A stretch of DNA of 30,321 nt from DYIU01 sp038326775 (GTDB lineage Bacteria; Actinomycetota; Geothermincolia; Fen-727; Anoxymicrobiaceae), in assembly GCA_038326775.1 (NCBI GenBank), contig JBBQKJ010000038.1:1-30321 (forward strand). The letters are read 5' to 3'. Shown one piece after another: positions 1 through 7,541 of this stretch. Position numbers and translations under genes: made by a program. Position 1 is the first letter of the stretch, and every line of letters begins with the position of its first letter. The notes below the pieces were generated by a model, which had not been told where the DNA came from, made no database searches, and saw nothing but the letters and a program-made list of their open reading frames with translations.

Positions 1-12
1 CCCACCGCGAGG

Positions 13-420
13 CTAACCTGGAACTGTTCTGAAAGAGGCGTGGCCGGCCGGCTCGCCATCTATTTCCAGCTGCCAACGGTATCCCGCGTCAGGTTTAATG
101 GGTAGATTGATGAATCCGAATACCGCGGTAAACTCCATCTCTGTTCCCTGTGGAATACCCGGCGGCCTTCCGACCTCGAATTCCCCCGTTTTCTCTACCG
201 GCTGCGGCGGTTCCCCAAGCTCTACGTGGTTGCCCTCGGCGTCCTGGAGAAACAAGGCCAATTGATGCTTGGCGTTCGTTTCCGACCATTGAACATTCAC
301 GCGTATAGCCACCGTCATGAAGCGAGGGCCCGGCGGGCAGTTAGTCCATCCCCCTCCCATGATATATAGTTTCCCGTTAACGACCTCGGCGTAGTCACAA
401 AGAAGCAATATCGCATCCAT
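13..420 (-). CDS. Small conserved protein, DUF6941-like
   Basis: A 135-residue soluble protein with no signal peptide or membrane segment. It opens with MDAILLLCDYAEVVNGKLYI followed by MGGGW, a signature I associate with an uncharacterised bacterial family (DUF6941, from memory). The rest alternates short hydrophobic strands with charged turns (AIRVNVQW, HQLALFLQDAEG, WQLEIDGEPAG), which suggests a beta-sandwich. The ATG at 420 lies 16 bases downstream of the glycosyltransferase stop on the same strand, so the two probably share a transcript. The stop is TAG at 13-15, so the gene is complete. No function can be assigned; the beta-rich make-up suggests a binding or structural role, which is inference only. 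Confidence 0.75.
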   Translation of the reverse strand: MDAILLLCDYAEVVNGKLYIMGGGWTNCPPGPRFMTVAIRVNVQWSETNAKHQLALFLQDAEGNHVELGEPPQPVEKTGEFEVGRPPGIPQGTEMEFTAVFGFINLPIKPDAGYRWQLEIDGEPAGHASFRTVPG

Positions 421-436
421 CTACTTCCCCTCCCCT

Positions 437-1378
437 TCACAAAATCTCGCTGAAAAACCCCCTGACGTCACGTTCCCAGGCCTCCCTCGAGAATCGCTCC
501 GAGATGAATGCCGCGGCCATGCGCCCCCGCTCCGCCAGGATCTCCGGATCCCTCCGATAGAGTTCGAGCACCTTCTCGACCGCGCGAACGTACGCGACTA
601 TTTCTCCATGCTCCACCGGGTACGAGAAAGCGGTATCGAAATACTCCCTGCCTCCCATCCCGTGGTAACCGATAGCTACGCATCCGCACGACATCGCCTC
701 GGCGGGTGGTAGCCCACAACCCTCGGGATACCCGAATGAAAGGAATATGAGAGTGTCGCGCAGAATCGCCCCGACTTCAGTCAGGCTTTTCCCCTCGATA
801 GGAACCACGTCAAAAGACTCCAGCGAGCCCCTGGCGCGAAGCATGTTCACAACCTGTATCGCGTCCTCGCGGTTCTTTCTCGGCATAAACGATATCCATC
901 GCTTCTTGTCCGGTTGGTAGGAAAAGAGCGACTGGTCGATCTCATAATGCAGCCGGTGTATCTTCAATCCCGGAAACGCGTATTCCAGGTAACGCTTGCT
1001 ATCTTCCGAGACGACCGTCACCCCAACGACGTCAGGGTGCCTGTACGGGTCGGGCGCCGCTCCGCCGGCTAAAGGGAAACCGTGAAATGTAAGGTAACAG
1101 TTCTGGTTGAAGACGACCTTCCTGCACCCTGGAGCGAAATCGCCGATCCTCCACATGTATATCTCGGGGATCACCCATAGATCCGTAGCGTCAGGGATGA
1201 TACTCGCGTTCGTGACGACAGGGGTCCTGTTATCGAACCACGTGCAGCGGAAGCCCTCGGAATCGTGGACCATGGAAGCTCTGAGACCCATCCGGTTCAG
1301 CGTATCTACGAGCTTGTACAGGACGTTCACCCCGCCTGTCGGGATGTCAGAGTCCTGGCAGTAGACGTAAACGTTCAT
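437..1378 (-). CDS. Glycosyltransferase, GT4/GT-B family
   Basis: A 313-residue GT-B fold enzyme that should transfer a sugar from a nucleotide donor to a glycan or lipid acceptor in the cytoplasm. The C-terminal donor-binding half carries the retaining GT4 signature PEGCGLPPAEAMSCG, with the E-x7-E pair at E219 and E227. The N-terminal half begins with a Rossmann-like strand (MNVYVYCQD) and the acceptor-side loop PTGGVNVLYKLVDTL. It is shorter than typical GT4 enzymes (about 350-400 residues), mainly in the N-terminal domain. The start is supported by a CCTCCT complement (AGGAGG) at 1394-1399, with a rather long 15-base spacing. The divergent kinase gene starts 119 bases away. The acceptor is unknown, and no polysaccharide cluster is visible in the window. 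Confidence 0.85.
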   Translation of the reverse strand: MNVYVYCQDSDIPTGGVNVLYKLVDTLNRMGLRASMVHDSEGFRCTWFDNRTPVVTNASIIPDATDLWVIPEIYMWRIGDFAPGCRKVVFNQNCYLTFHGFPLAGGAAPDPYRHPDVVGVTVVSEDSKRYLEYAFPGLKIHRLHYEIDQSLFSYQPDKKRWISFMPRKNREDAIQVVNMLRARGSLESFDVVPIEGKSLTEVGAILRDTLIFLSFGYPEGCGLPPAEAMSCGCVAIGYHGMGGREYFDTAFSYPVEHGEIVAYVRAVEKVLELYRRDPEILAERGRMAAAFISERFSREAWERDVRGFFSEIL

Positions 1379-1497
1379 CCGGCATCACCTTTGCCTCCTG
1401 CAACGCGGTCATCTTATCACCATCCGAGCCCCCAAAGGCGAGTGCGGAACGGTAGAATAAGGCTAGCGCCGACCCGACATGAAGGAGGCAGGCGACC

Positions 1498-4167
1498 ATG
1501 GGCAAGAGATTCCTGATGGCGTTTGACGTCGGTGGCGGCTCAGGGCGCTGCCTCCTGCTCGACCCCGATACCGGGGCCACCCACGAAGCCAGGAGAAGCT
1601 GGACACACCCTGAAGCTCCCGACACGGCAGGCCTGGGCTACGACCTCGACCTGGACGACATCTGGGCAAAGCTCGGCGAGGCGTCCCGCGAGGTGCTCGC
1701 AAGGGCAGGCGCGGCGCCCTCCGACGTCAGCGGCATCGCGGCAACCAGCATGAGAAACACGACGGTGCTCCTCGACGCCGACAACAACGTGCTCCTCGCG
1801 ACCCCCAACCAGGACGCCCGGGCACTCGGGGAGTCGTTCGGCTGGGCTGCCGAAGCGGGAAAGCAGGTGCACGAAATCACCGGCCATTGGCCGAGCCCGC
1901 TCTTCACGGGCAGCCGCCTGCTGTGGTTGCGCGCTAACGCCCCGGACCGGTTCGAGAACGCCGCCTCCGCGCTGAGCCTCTCCGACTGGGCAGGCTTTCG
2001 CCTTTCGGGCACCGCGCTCGCCGAGCGCTCTCAGGCGGGCGAGACCCTGCTCTTCGACCAGGCACGCCGTGAATGGGCATACGGCCTGATCGATTCGCTC
2101 GATCTCCCCCGCGAGATATTTCCCGAGACCACAGACGCCGGAAGCCTTATCGGCAAGCTCACAACCGAGGCCGCCGAGCACCTGGGCCTCGCGCCCGGAA
2201 TCCCGGTAGCCGCGGGCGGGGCCGACACCCAGTGCGCCCTGCTCGGGGCGGGGGCCGTACGGCCCGGTGACATCTGCGTTGTGGCCGGCACCACCATGCC
2301 GGTACAGCTGGTGACCGATGCGTACCTCACCGACCGCGAAGGCCGCCTCTGGAGCGGTCAACACGTGGTGCCCGGCCTCTACGTGCTCGAGAGCAACGGC
2401 CTTGCCTCAGGCTCGGTGCTCGACTGGCTCGCCCGCATCATCTACGCCGACTACAAAGACCCGGTGCGGGTCCTCTACGCGGAGGCCGAGGGCTCAGAGC
2501 CTGGGGCCGCGGGGGCCTACTCGACATACGGGGCCAACATCTTCGATGCCCGCACGCTCAGCATCCCCGTGGGTAACCTGACGATGTCACACATGGTGAC
2601 CCCCGGAGCGGCGCAGGGCCGCAGGCATACCGCCCGGGCACTCATCGAGGGAATCGCCTTCTCGGCAAGGGCAAACATCGACCAGCTCATAGAAGCCACC
2701 GGTTCAGAACCGAGGCGGCTGATGGTGGTGGGGGGCATGTCGCGCAGTTCTCTCTGGGCGCAGATAATCAGCGACCTTATGGCCAAACCGATAGATGTCC
2801 CCCTTACGTGCGAGGTGAGCGCGGTGGGCGCGGCGGTCTGCGCGGGGGTGGGCGCTGGAATCTTCGCGAACCTGGCCGAAGGCGCGGCCCGGGCTGCCTG
2901 CACACCGCGAGAGTACCGGCCCGGCGTTGACTCGGAAGCCTACCGGGGGCTTTTCACCGGTTGGAAAGAAGCGTTCGCTATGCGCGCCCCGGCCGACGGC
3001 CAGGTTTCGACCCTGTTGACCATGTCTCTCCTCCAGCGCGCGGCAGCCCCGGACAAAGGCGCCGGCTCCTCCTTCCGGCCCGGGATCATGGTCACCGCCG
3101 AGTCAGATGCGGCCGGTCTGGGCGAGCTGCGCCAGCTGGGCGACGTGGATTACGCCGGATGGCGCGAGTCCGGCAGGATACTGGCAGGGGGACAGCAACT
3201 TGCCGACGCCCTCGCCGGTTACCAGGTCTTCGTGACCGAGATGGATGCGGTCGATTTCGCCGCCCTCGAGCGCCTGCCCGACCTCAAGGCGATAATCGTC
3301 TGCCGCGGCAACCCCGTCAACATCGACATCGAGAGCGCGACCGCCTTCGGCGTCCCGGTGATGAACACGCCGGGGCGCAACGCCGACGCCGTCGCCGACC
3401 TCGCGGTCGCGTTCATGGTCATGCTCGCGCGCGGGATGCCGGACGCCGCGCTGTTCCTGAAAGATAAGGGCGGCGAGGCGGGCGACCTCGCGCGCATGGG
3501 TGAGGCCTACTCCACCTTCCAGGGCAGCGAGCTCTGGCGCAAAACGGTTGGCATCATCGGCCTTGGGGCGGTGGGTGAGGCGGTGGCGCGCCGGGCCCGG
3601 GCCTTCGGGGCCGAGGTGCTGTTCTGTGACCCGTACTGCTCCGCCGGGAAAGGGAGCCTCTGCGGCGCCGAAAAGGCCGACGACCTGGTCGAGCTGCTCG
3701 CCCGCTGCGACTTTGTGACCGTGCACGCCCCGGCCACGGAGGAGACTGAGAACCTCATGGGCATAGCCGAGTTCGCCGCCATGAAGGAGGGCGCATTCTT
3801 CATCAACACCGCTCGCGCTTCTCTGGTCGATGACGACGCCCTGGCCGGGGCCCTCGATTCGGGGCGCCTGGCCGGCGCCGCGCTCGACGTCTTCTCTGTC
3901 GAGCCACCAGGTTCAGACGACCGCCTGGCCTCCCGCGTCAACGTCATCGCCACCCCGCACATCGGGGGGAACACCTTCGAGATAGGCGCCCACCAGGGGG
4001 TTATCGCCGCCGGACAGCTCCGCCAGCTGCTCGCGGGCATCGCCCCCGACCACATCTTGAACCCCGACGTCCTGGACGGTTTCTCATGGGCGGGCCCGCG
4101 CCCCGAGCCCTCCCCCGCCGAGCGAGAGAAGCTCGCCGCGAAACCGAAGCCGAGCATCACATCCTAA
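1498..4167 (+). CDS. FGGY carbohydrate kinase fused to D-2-hydroxyacid dehydrogenase
   Basis: An 889-residue two-enzyme fusion. Residues about 1-510 form an FGGY kinase: phosphate motif FDVGGGSG with D10, the catalytic-base segment GGADTQ with D243, a VAGTT loop and the late MVVGGMSRSSLWAQ adenosine segment. The overall style is closest to xylulokinase and autoinducer-2 kinase (LsrK). Residues about 535-875 form an NAD-dependent D-2-hydroxyacid dehydrogenase: substrate/catalytic R603 (CRGN), Rossmann GLGAVG at 688-693, NTARASLVDDDAL, E802 (SVEPP) and H821 (TPHIGG), so the R-E-H triad is complete. A GAAGGAGG ribosome site precedes the ATG. The protein may phosphorylate a sugar or acyclic hydroxy-ketone and oxidise or reduce a linked 2-hydroxy/2-oxo acid; the substrate is not readable from sequence. 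An FGGY-like paralogue follows 196 bases downstream on the same strand. Domain calls are firm; the pathway is inference. Confidence 0.9.
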   Translation: MGKRFLMAFDVGGGSGRCLLLDPDTGATHEARRSWTHPEAPDTAGLGYDLDLDDIWAKLGEASREVLARAGAAPSDVSGIAATSMRNTTVLLDADNNVLLATPNQDARALGESFGWAAEAGKQVHEITGHWPSPLFTGSRLLWLRANAPDRFENAASALSLSDWAGFRLSGTALAERSQAGETLLFDQARREWAYGLIDSLDLPREIFPETTDAGSLIGKLTTEAAEHLGLAPGIPVAAGGADTQCALLGAGAVRPGDICVVAGTTMPVQLVTDAYLTDREGRLWSGQHVVPGLYVLESNGLASGSVLDWLARIIYADYKDPVRVLYAEAEGSEPGAAGAYSTYGANIFDARTLSIPVGNLTMSHMVTPGAAQGRRHTARALIEGIAFSARANIDQLIEATGSEPRRLMVVGGMSRSSLWAQIISDLMAKPIDVPLTCEVSAVGAAVCAGVGAGIFANLAEGAARAACTPREYRPGVDSEAYRGLFTGWKEAFAMRAPADGQVSTLLTMSLLQRAAAPDKGAGSSFRPGIMVTAESDAAGLGELRQLGDVDYAGWRESGRILAGGQQLADALAGYQVFVTEMDAVDFAALERLPDLKAIIVCRGNPVNIDIESATAFGVPVMNTPGRNADAVADLAVAFMVMLARGMPDAALFLKDKGGEAGDLARMGEAYSTFQGSELWRKTVGIIGLGAVGEAVARRARAFGAEVLFCDPYCSAGKGSLCGAEKADDLVELLARCDFVTVHAPATEETENLMGIAEFAAMKEGAFFINTARASLVDDDALAGALDSGRLAGAALDVFSVEPPGSDDRLASRVNVIATPHIGGNTFEIGAHQGVIAAGQLRQLLAGIAPDHILNPDVLDGFSWAGPRPEPSPAEREKLAAKPKPSITS

Positions 4168-4170
4168 GCG

Positions 4171-4218
4171 ATTCATGTTGGGGTCATTCATGTTGGGGTC
4201 AGACACCCTGACATGAAT
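4171..4218. repeat. REP-like palindromic element with tandem half-site
   Basis: The 15-base unit ATTCATGTTGGGGTC occurs twice in tandem (4171-4185 and 4186-4200). The second copy continues into AGACACCCTGACATGAAT. This gives a perfect 8-base inverted pair, ATTCATGT (4186-4193) with ACATGAAT (4211-4218), and an inner GGGT/ACCC pair. TTTT follows at 4218-4221, so on the plus strand it could also act as an intrinsic terminator for the kinase fusion. Related sequences lie at 15391, 17855 and 27211. Confidence 0.7.
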
Positions 4219-4253
4219 TTTCGGCTCTCGTATCCGCCGGCGGTCGAAGTAAA

Positions 4254-4259
4254 TATAAT
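4254..4259 (+). promoter_or_regulatory. Possible -10 box upstream of the FGGY-like gene
   Basis: A perfect TATAAT sits in an AT-rich patch 104 bases before the ATG at 4364. No good -35 is found 16-18 bases upstream, so this is a weak call. If real, the FGGY-like gene could be transcribed separately from the fusion kinase. Confidence 0.3.
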
Positions 4260-4363
4260 GGTTCCAGGACGTATCGTGCGGCTCCGGGTAGACCTCTCCT
4301 GGCATTTTGCTAGGATCCGGTTGCCGGTGCGGTCGGGTTCGATGAGCAAGGAGCGGTGAGAAG

Positions 4364-5995
4364 ATGCCAGGCTTGATAGCGGTCATAACCGACGGCCTGG
4401 GCAGCACCCGGCTCGATATCTACGATTCTGCGACTATGCGCATGCTGCCGAGGCGCCAGGGCTGGAGCCGGGCCGGCGAGGTGATAGCCTCCAGCGATGG
4501 CAGGCTGTGGTTCGACTGGCCCGACATCGTCGACCAGTTTCTCACAGAGATGCGCGCCTTCGAGCGGGCGGGCGAAATCGAGCTGCTGGTGCCGATAGCC
4601 AGGGGCGCGGTCGTCGGGCTGTTCGACAGGTCGGGCAGGCTGGCGCCCGCTGCGGTCGAGGATTATTCGGGGGCGGCAAGGCGCGGCGGGGTGGTCTCCT
4701 ACTTCAGCCTGACAGACCCGGAGACCGACGAGATAGTCAACCGGATGGCTTCCCCCGAGGAGCGGTACGAGCTTTACGGCGTGCCCCCGAACTTCGTCGG
4801 CTACGCGGTCCCGGGCTGGGCCATAGCCGACCTTGCACTCAGGTATCCCGAGTCGGTAGCGGAGGCGGGCGGGGTGGCGTTCGGCCCGGAGCTGCTCGCA
4901 CGTCTCGTCTGCGGCGAAGCGGCCCCGGCCGGCCGGAGCGGCCTCGAGCTCACCTACCTCATGTGCCATACCGGCCTGTACGGCGACATGGCATTCTCGC
5001 CGCTCGCCGCGGATATCGACCGGTTCATCAGTGAGAAAACGGGCAGAAAGCTTATCGGCGACCTGATGCCCCGCGAGCCCGGCAGGAGCGTCGAGACCTT
5101 CGACTTCGCCGAGCCGGGCCAGGGCCCTGACGGCGCCCAGATCCGTTTCGCGGTCCTCAAGGGCGGCCACGACTCGACGTTCGGAGACGTTCCGGTCGTG
5201 GCGGCGGGCCGCAGGGCTTTCGGGGGCAAAGACTTCGTGCACTTCCAGGCGGGAAGCTGGGGGATGGCGAGGCTCATCAGCGGTGCCGGCCGCGTGGAGC
5301 TGCCCGATGATGGCTTCGGCAGGCACGTCATGTACCAGGCGGACCTCGACGGGCGGCTGGTGCTCACCTCCATGGCTCCGACCGGGATAGAGTTCCAGAA
5401 CTACGGGGGCGTCGGGCCTGCCGGAAAAGGGCTGTTCCTGCGGGAGTTGGGGCTCGATTCGCTGCCGGCGCGCTACGACCCGGAGGCGCTCCGGGGGGTC
5501 ATCGCCTCGAGAAAGATATTCGTGACGCCGGGGGTCGCCCGGGGGACGGGGCCGTTCCCGGAGTCGGCCTCGGACGTCATGGGCATGGACAAGGTGATGG
5601 CAGACCGCGGCGGCGAACTTGCCCGCATCGCGTTGAACCTCATGACCTCGGTGATGTCGGTGACCTCCATCGGCCTGGTCGCCCCCGGCCCGAGCGTCCC
5701 GGTAATACTCTCGGCCGGCGGAGCGGCGGACCCGCTCTTCAGGCTGCTGATGGCGACCCTCATGCCCGAGCGGGAGGTCTATTACATAGAAGACGACTCT
5801 AAAGAGACGGTGACGGAGACGACCAGCGTCGGCGGTTTCCTGCTGGGCCTCGAGAGCCTGACCGGCGCGCCGGCCTGTTCCATCGACGTGTCCGCCATCG
5901 GTTACAGGCTTGTCAGGACACGGCCGGACGAAGGCCTTGTCGAAAGCCTGCGTGAGTACCGCGCCGAGTTCGAGAGGCTTGCAAACGGTCGCTGA
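4364..5995 (+). CDS. Divergent FGGY-family kinase-like protein
   Basis: A 543-residue soluble protein that I read as a divergent sugar-kinase (ASKHA) fold. Fold-consistent landmarks are an N-terminal strand-turn AVITDGLGSTRLDIYD in the first phosphate-loop position, PIARGAVVGLFDRSGRL as in the second strand pair, KGGHDSTFGDVPVVAAG at the usual catalytic-Asp region, then FQAGSWGMARL and a C-terminal SAGGAADPLFRLLMATLMP matching the FGGY adenosine segment. The layout is closest to rhamnulokinase- or fuculokinase-type members. Motifs are weakly kept, so it may be an active kinase for an unusual substrate or a regulatory pseudo-kinase. AAGGAG lies at 4348-4353, 10 bases before the ATG. Its position after another FGGY gene suggests a shared pathway. 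An alternative is an uncharacterised relative with no kinase activity. Confidence 0.7.
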   Translation: MPGLIAVITDGLGSTRLDIYDSATMRMLPRRQGWSRAGEVIASSDGRLWFDWPDIVDQFLTEMRAFERAGEIELLVPIARGAVVGLFDRSGRLAPAAVEDYSGAARRGGVVSYFSLTDPETDEIVNRMASPEERYELYGVPPNFVGYAVPGWAIADLALRYPESVAEAGGVAFGPELLARLVCGEAAPAGRSGLELTYLMCHTGLYGDMAFSPLAADIDRFISEKTGRKLIGDLMPREPGRSVETFDFAEPGQGPDGAQIRFAVLKGGHDSTFGDVPVVAAGRRAFGGKDFVHFQAGSWGMARLISGAGRVELPDDGFGRHVMYQADLDGRLVLTSMAPTGIEFQNYGGVGPAGKGLFLRELGLDSLPARYDPEALRGVIASRKIFVTPGVARGTGPFPESASDVMGMDKVMADRGGELARIALNLMTSVMSVTSIGLVAPGPSVPVILSAGGAADPLFRLLMATLMPEREVYYIEDDSKETVTETTSVGGFLLGLESLTGAPACSIDVSAIGYRLVRTRPDEGLVESLREYRAEFERLANGR

Positions 5996-6048
5996 CTTCA
6001 CTACCGGTTAACCGTTGAATTCTGCCAGCAACCGCCCGATTCGGATGG

Positions 6049-6077
6049 TTGACCGAAGCTTAGCCGATACATAGAAT
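6049..6077 (+). promoter_or_regulatory. Sigma70-type promoter for the lipoprotein/ABC cluster
   Basis: TTGACC at 6049-6054 and TAGAAT at 6072-6077 are separated by exactly 17 bases, each matching five of six consensus positions. Transcription would begin near 6084 and leave a leader of about 105 bases before the ATG at 6190. The leader starts with a possible hairpin pairing AAACCC with GGGTTT (about 6080-6107). I could not match it to a known riboswitch. Confidence 0.6.
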
Positions 6078-6189
6078 TGAAACCCGGCAACGATAATCGG
6101 CGGGGTTTGCGGGGACTAACGGGATGCCTTGCGGGTACCACCAGGACTACGCTGTAGAAGCGGGCCGTCAGAGACATCGGAAGGGGAAA

Positions 6190-7059
6190 ATGATGAAGGC
6201 TGGAGTCGTTGGGAAGGCTGCGTTGCTAATGCTCGTGGCCGTCCTCTTGCTTTTAACCGTCCTCGCGGTTGCGGGCTGTGGAACGCCCACCATCACCGTC
6301 GTCACGACGAAGAGCACGGTGGACTCGGGTCTGCTGGCTTCCCTGATACCCACGTTCGAGAAGGGATACGGTATCAAAATCAACGTCGTATCCGCGCCGA
6401 CCTGTGACGAGGCCTTGAAGAAAGCAAAGGCGGGAAACGCCGACGTAGCGCTCACGCACTCCGAGATGGCAGAGGCCGAGTTCATGAAGAAAGGCTACGG
6501 GGTTGGCAAAGCCGACATCATGTATAGCGATTACGTCCTGCTAGGCCCCCCAACCGATCCCGCCGGGGTGAAGACGTTCGACTGCCCGGCCAGGTCCTCG
6601 AAGAAGATAGCCACCATGGGCATCACCTACGTGAGCCGGAGCGACGGGTCGGACCTCTACAAGAAAGAGCTGGGGTACTGGACTAAGAACGGGTACGGAG
6701 ACCCTACGGGTAAGCCCTGGTACATCAAGACCGGAAAAGGGATGGCAGAAACGCTCGAGATAGCAAACGAGAAGCAGGGATACGTGCTTTCCGATATGGC
6801 CACTTACCTGAAGATGAAGGGCCAGCTCTCGATAGTGCCCATCGTCCAGGGCTGCACGATGCTCTTCAGCCGGTACGCGGCGATCGTCGTGAACCCCCGG
6901 CAGCAGTCCGACAAGGACAAGAGCAGTGAAAACGCGGAGCAGTTCGTGGCGTTCATGACCAGCAGGTCCGGCCAGGCGGCAATCGGTTCTTACAAGAAGT
7001 ACGATACGGTGCTCTTCCATCCGAGCGCCGACGCGAGCAGTGAAAATACTACTATATAG
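6190..7059 (+). CDS. TupA-like oxyanion (tungstate-type) binding lipoprotein
   Basis: A periplasmic-binding-fold lipoprotein, 289 residues from the chosen start. I start it at ATG 6190, directly after GGAAGGGGAAA, because a lipoprotein signal then begins at once (MMKAGVVGKAAL, hydrophobic core, lipobox LAVAGC); the ATG at 6124 would add 22 non-signal residues. The mature part follows the TupA tungstate-binding pattern: VVTTKSTVDSGLLASLIPTF, NADVALTH, KGYGV, MYSDYVLLGPPTDPAG, then VSRSDGSDLYKKEL, GKGMAETLEIANEKQGYVLSD and AAIVVNP. It departs from the usual Gly-Thr-Gly ligand loop, reading APTCDEA, with a Cys. No TupB/TupC permease or ATPase follows; the next ABC genes are MacB-type. It may bind tungstate or molybdate, or have a changed ligand. 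Confidence 0.85.
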   Translation: MMKAGVVGKAALLMLVAVLLLLTVLAVAGCGTPTITVVTTKSTVDSGLLASLIPTFEKGYGIKINVVSAPTCDEALKKAKAGNADVALTHSEMAEAEFMKKGYGVGKADIMYSDYVLLGPPTDPAGVKTFDCPARSSKKIATMGITYVSRSDGSDLYKKELGYWTKNGYGDPTGKPWYIKTGKGMAETLEIANEKQGYVLSDMATYLKMKGQLSIVPIVQGCTMLFSRYAAIVVNPRQQSDKDKSSENAEQFVAFMTSRSGQAAIGSYKKYDTVLFHPSADASSENTTI

Positions 7060-7097
7060 CCAAAGATTACATGTGCGAAGTTAAAGGAGTGAACGGT

Positions 7098-7496
7098 TTG
7101 AAGCTCCAGAGAGTATTCGTGGCGCTTGTCCTGTTGGGTATGCTCGTTGTCGGCGCGCTCTCGGCCGGCTGCGGCGGCGGCGGAGGCGCGACCGGCGGCC
7201 CGGCGGTCAAAACCCAGGCCGACCCGGGCGCTCCCGAGGTGAAGGTTGAATCGATTTCCAGGTCTCCCATGGACTACGACAACCAGACGGTGACGACCGA
7301 GGGTAACTATGCCGTGGGCTACTGCGCGGCCTGCTTCCTGCTCAAGGACGGGGTGTCGGCCGTTCGCGTGGAAGTCTCGGACACGGCTCCCCTGCCGCCC
7401 GAATCCAAGCTGAACTCGAGGATGCGGGTGACCGGGAAGATATACGTGGCCAACGGGTCCCCGAACCTCGTTGCCACCGGCATAGATTACCTGTAG
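7098..7496 (+). CDS. Small lipoprotein with OB-fold-like domain
   Basis: I choose TTG 7098 as the start: AAAGGAG lies at 7083-7089 with 8-base spacing, and the signal peptide then begins at the N-terminus (LKLQRVFVALVLLG, lipobox LSAGC). The upstream in-frame ATG at 7071 has no ribosome site and would overlap it. After a Gly-rich linker, about 95 residues form alternating strands (VKVESISRSP, QTVTTEGNYAVGY, FLLKDGVSAVRVEV, RMRVTGKIYV, PNLVATGIDYL). This is typical of small OB-fold lipoproteins that accompany MacB/FtsX export permeases. A CAAC pair (YCAACF) could be a disulfide or metal site. It lies 45 bases before the permease and is probably its periplasmic or cell-wall partner; that role is inference. 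Confidence 0.75.
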   Translation: MKLQRVFVALVLLGMLVVGALSAGCGGGGGATGGPAVKTQADPGAPEVKVESISRSPMDYDNQTVTTEGNYAVGYCAACFLLKDGVSAVRVEVSDTAPLPPESKLNSRMRVTGKIYVANGSPNLVATGIDYL

Positions 7497-7541
7497 AAGG
7501 GGCGGCACGCGGTTCGCCTGCTCCCGACATAAAGGATCTGG

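Noticed and set aside
4310..6001. A 563-codon minus-strand frame opposite the FGGY-like gene
   Set aside because: It is an antisense shadow in GC-rich DNA: its translation is rich in Arg, His, Gly and Pro, has no family motif, and the plus-strand gene explains the region.
6084..6189. Riboswitch (Moco/Tuco-type) in the leader of the TupA-like gene
   Set aside because: Only one weak hairpin was found and I could not match conserved bases of a known class.
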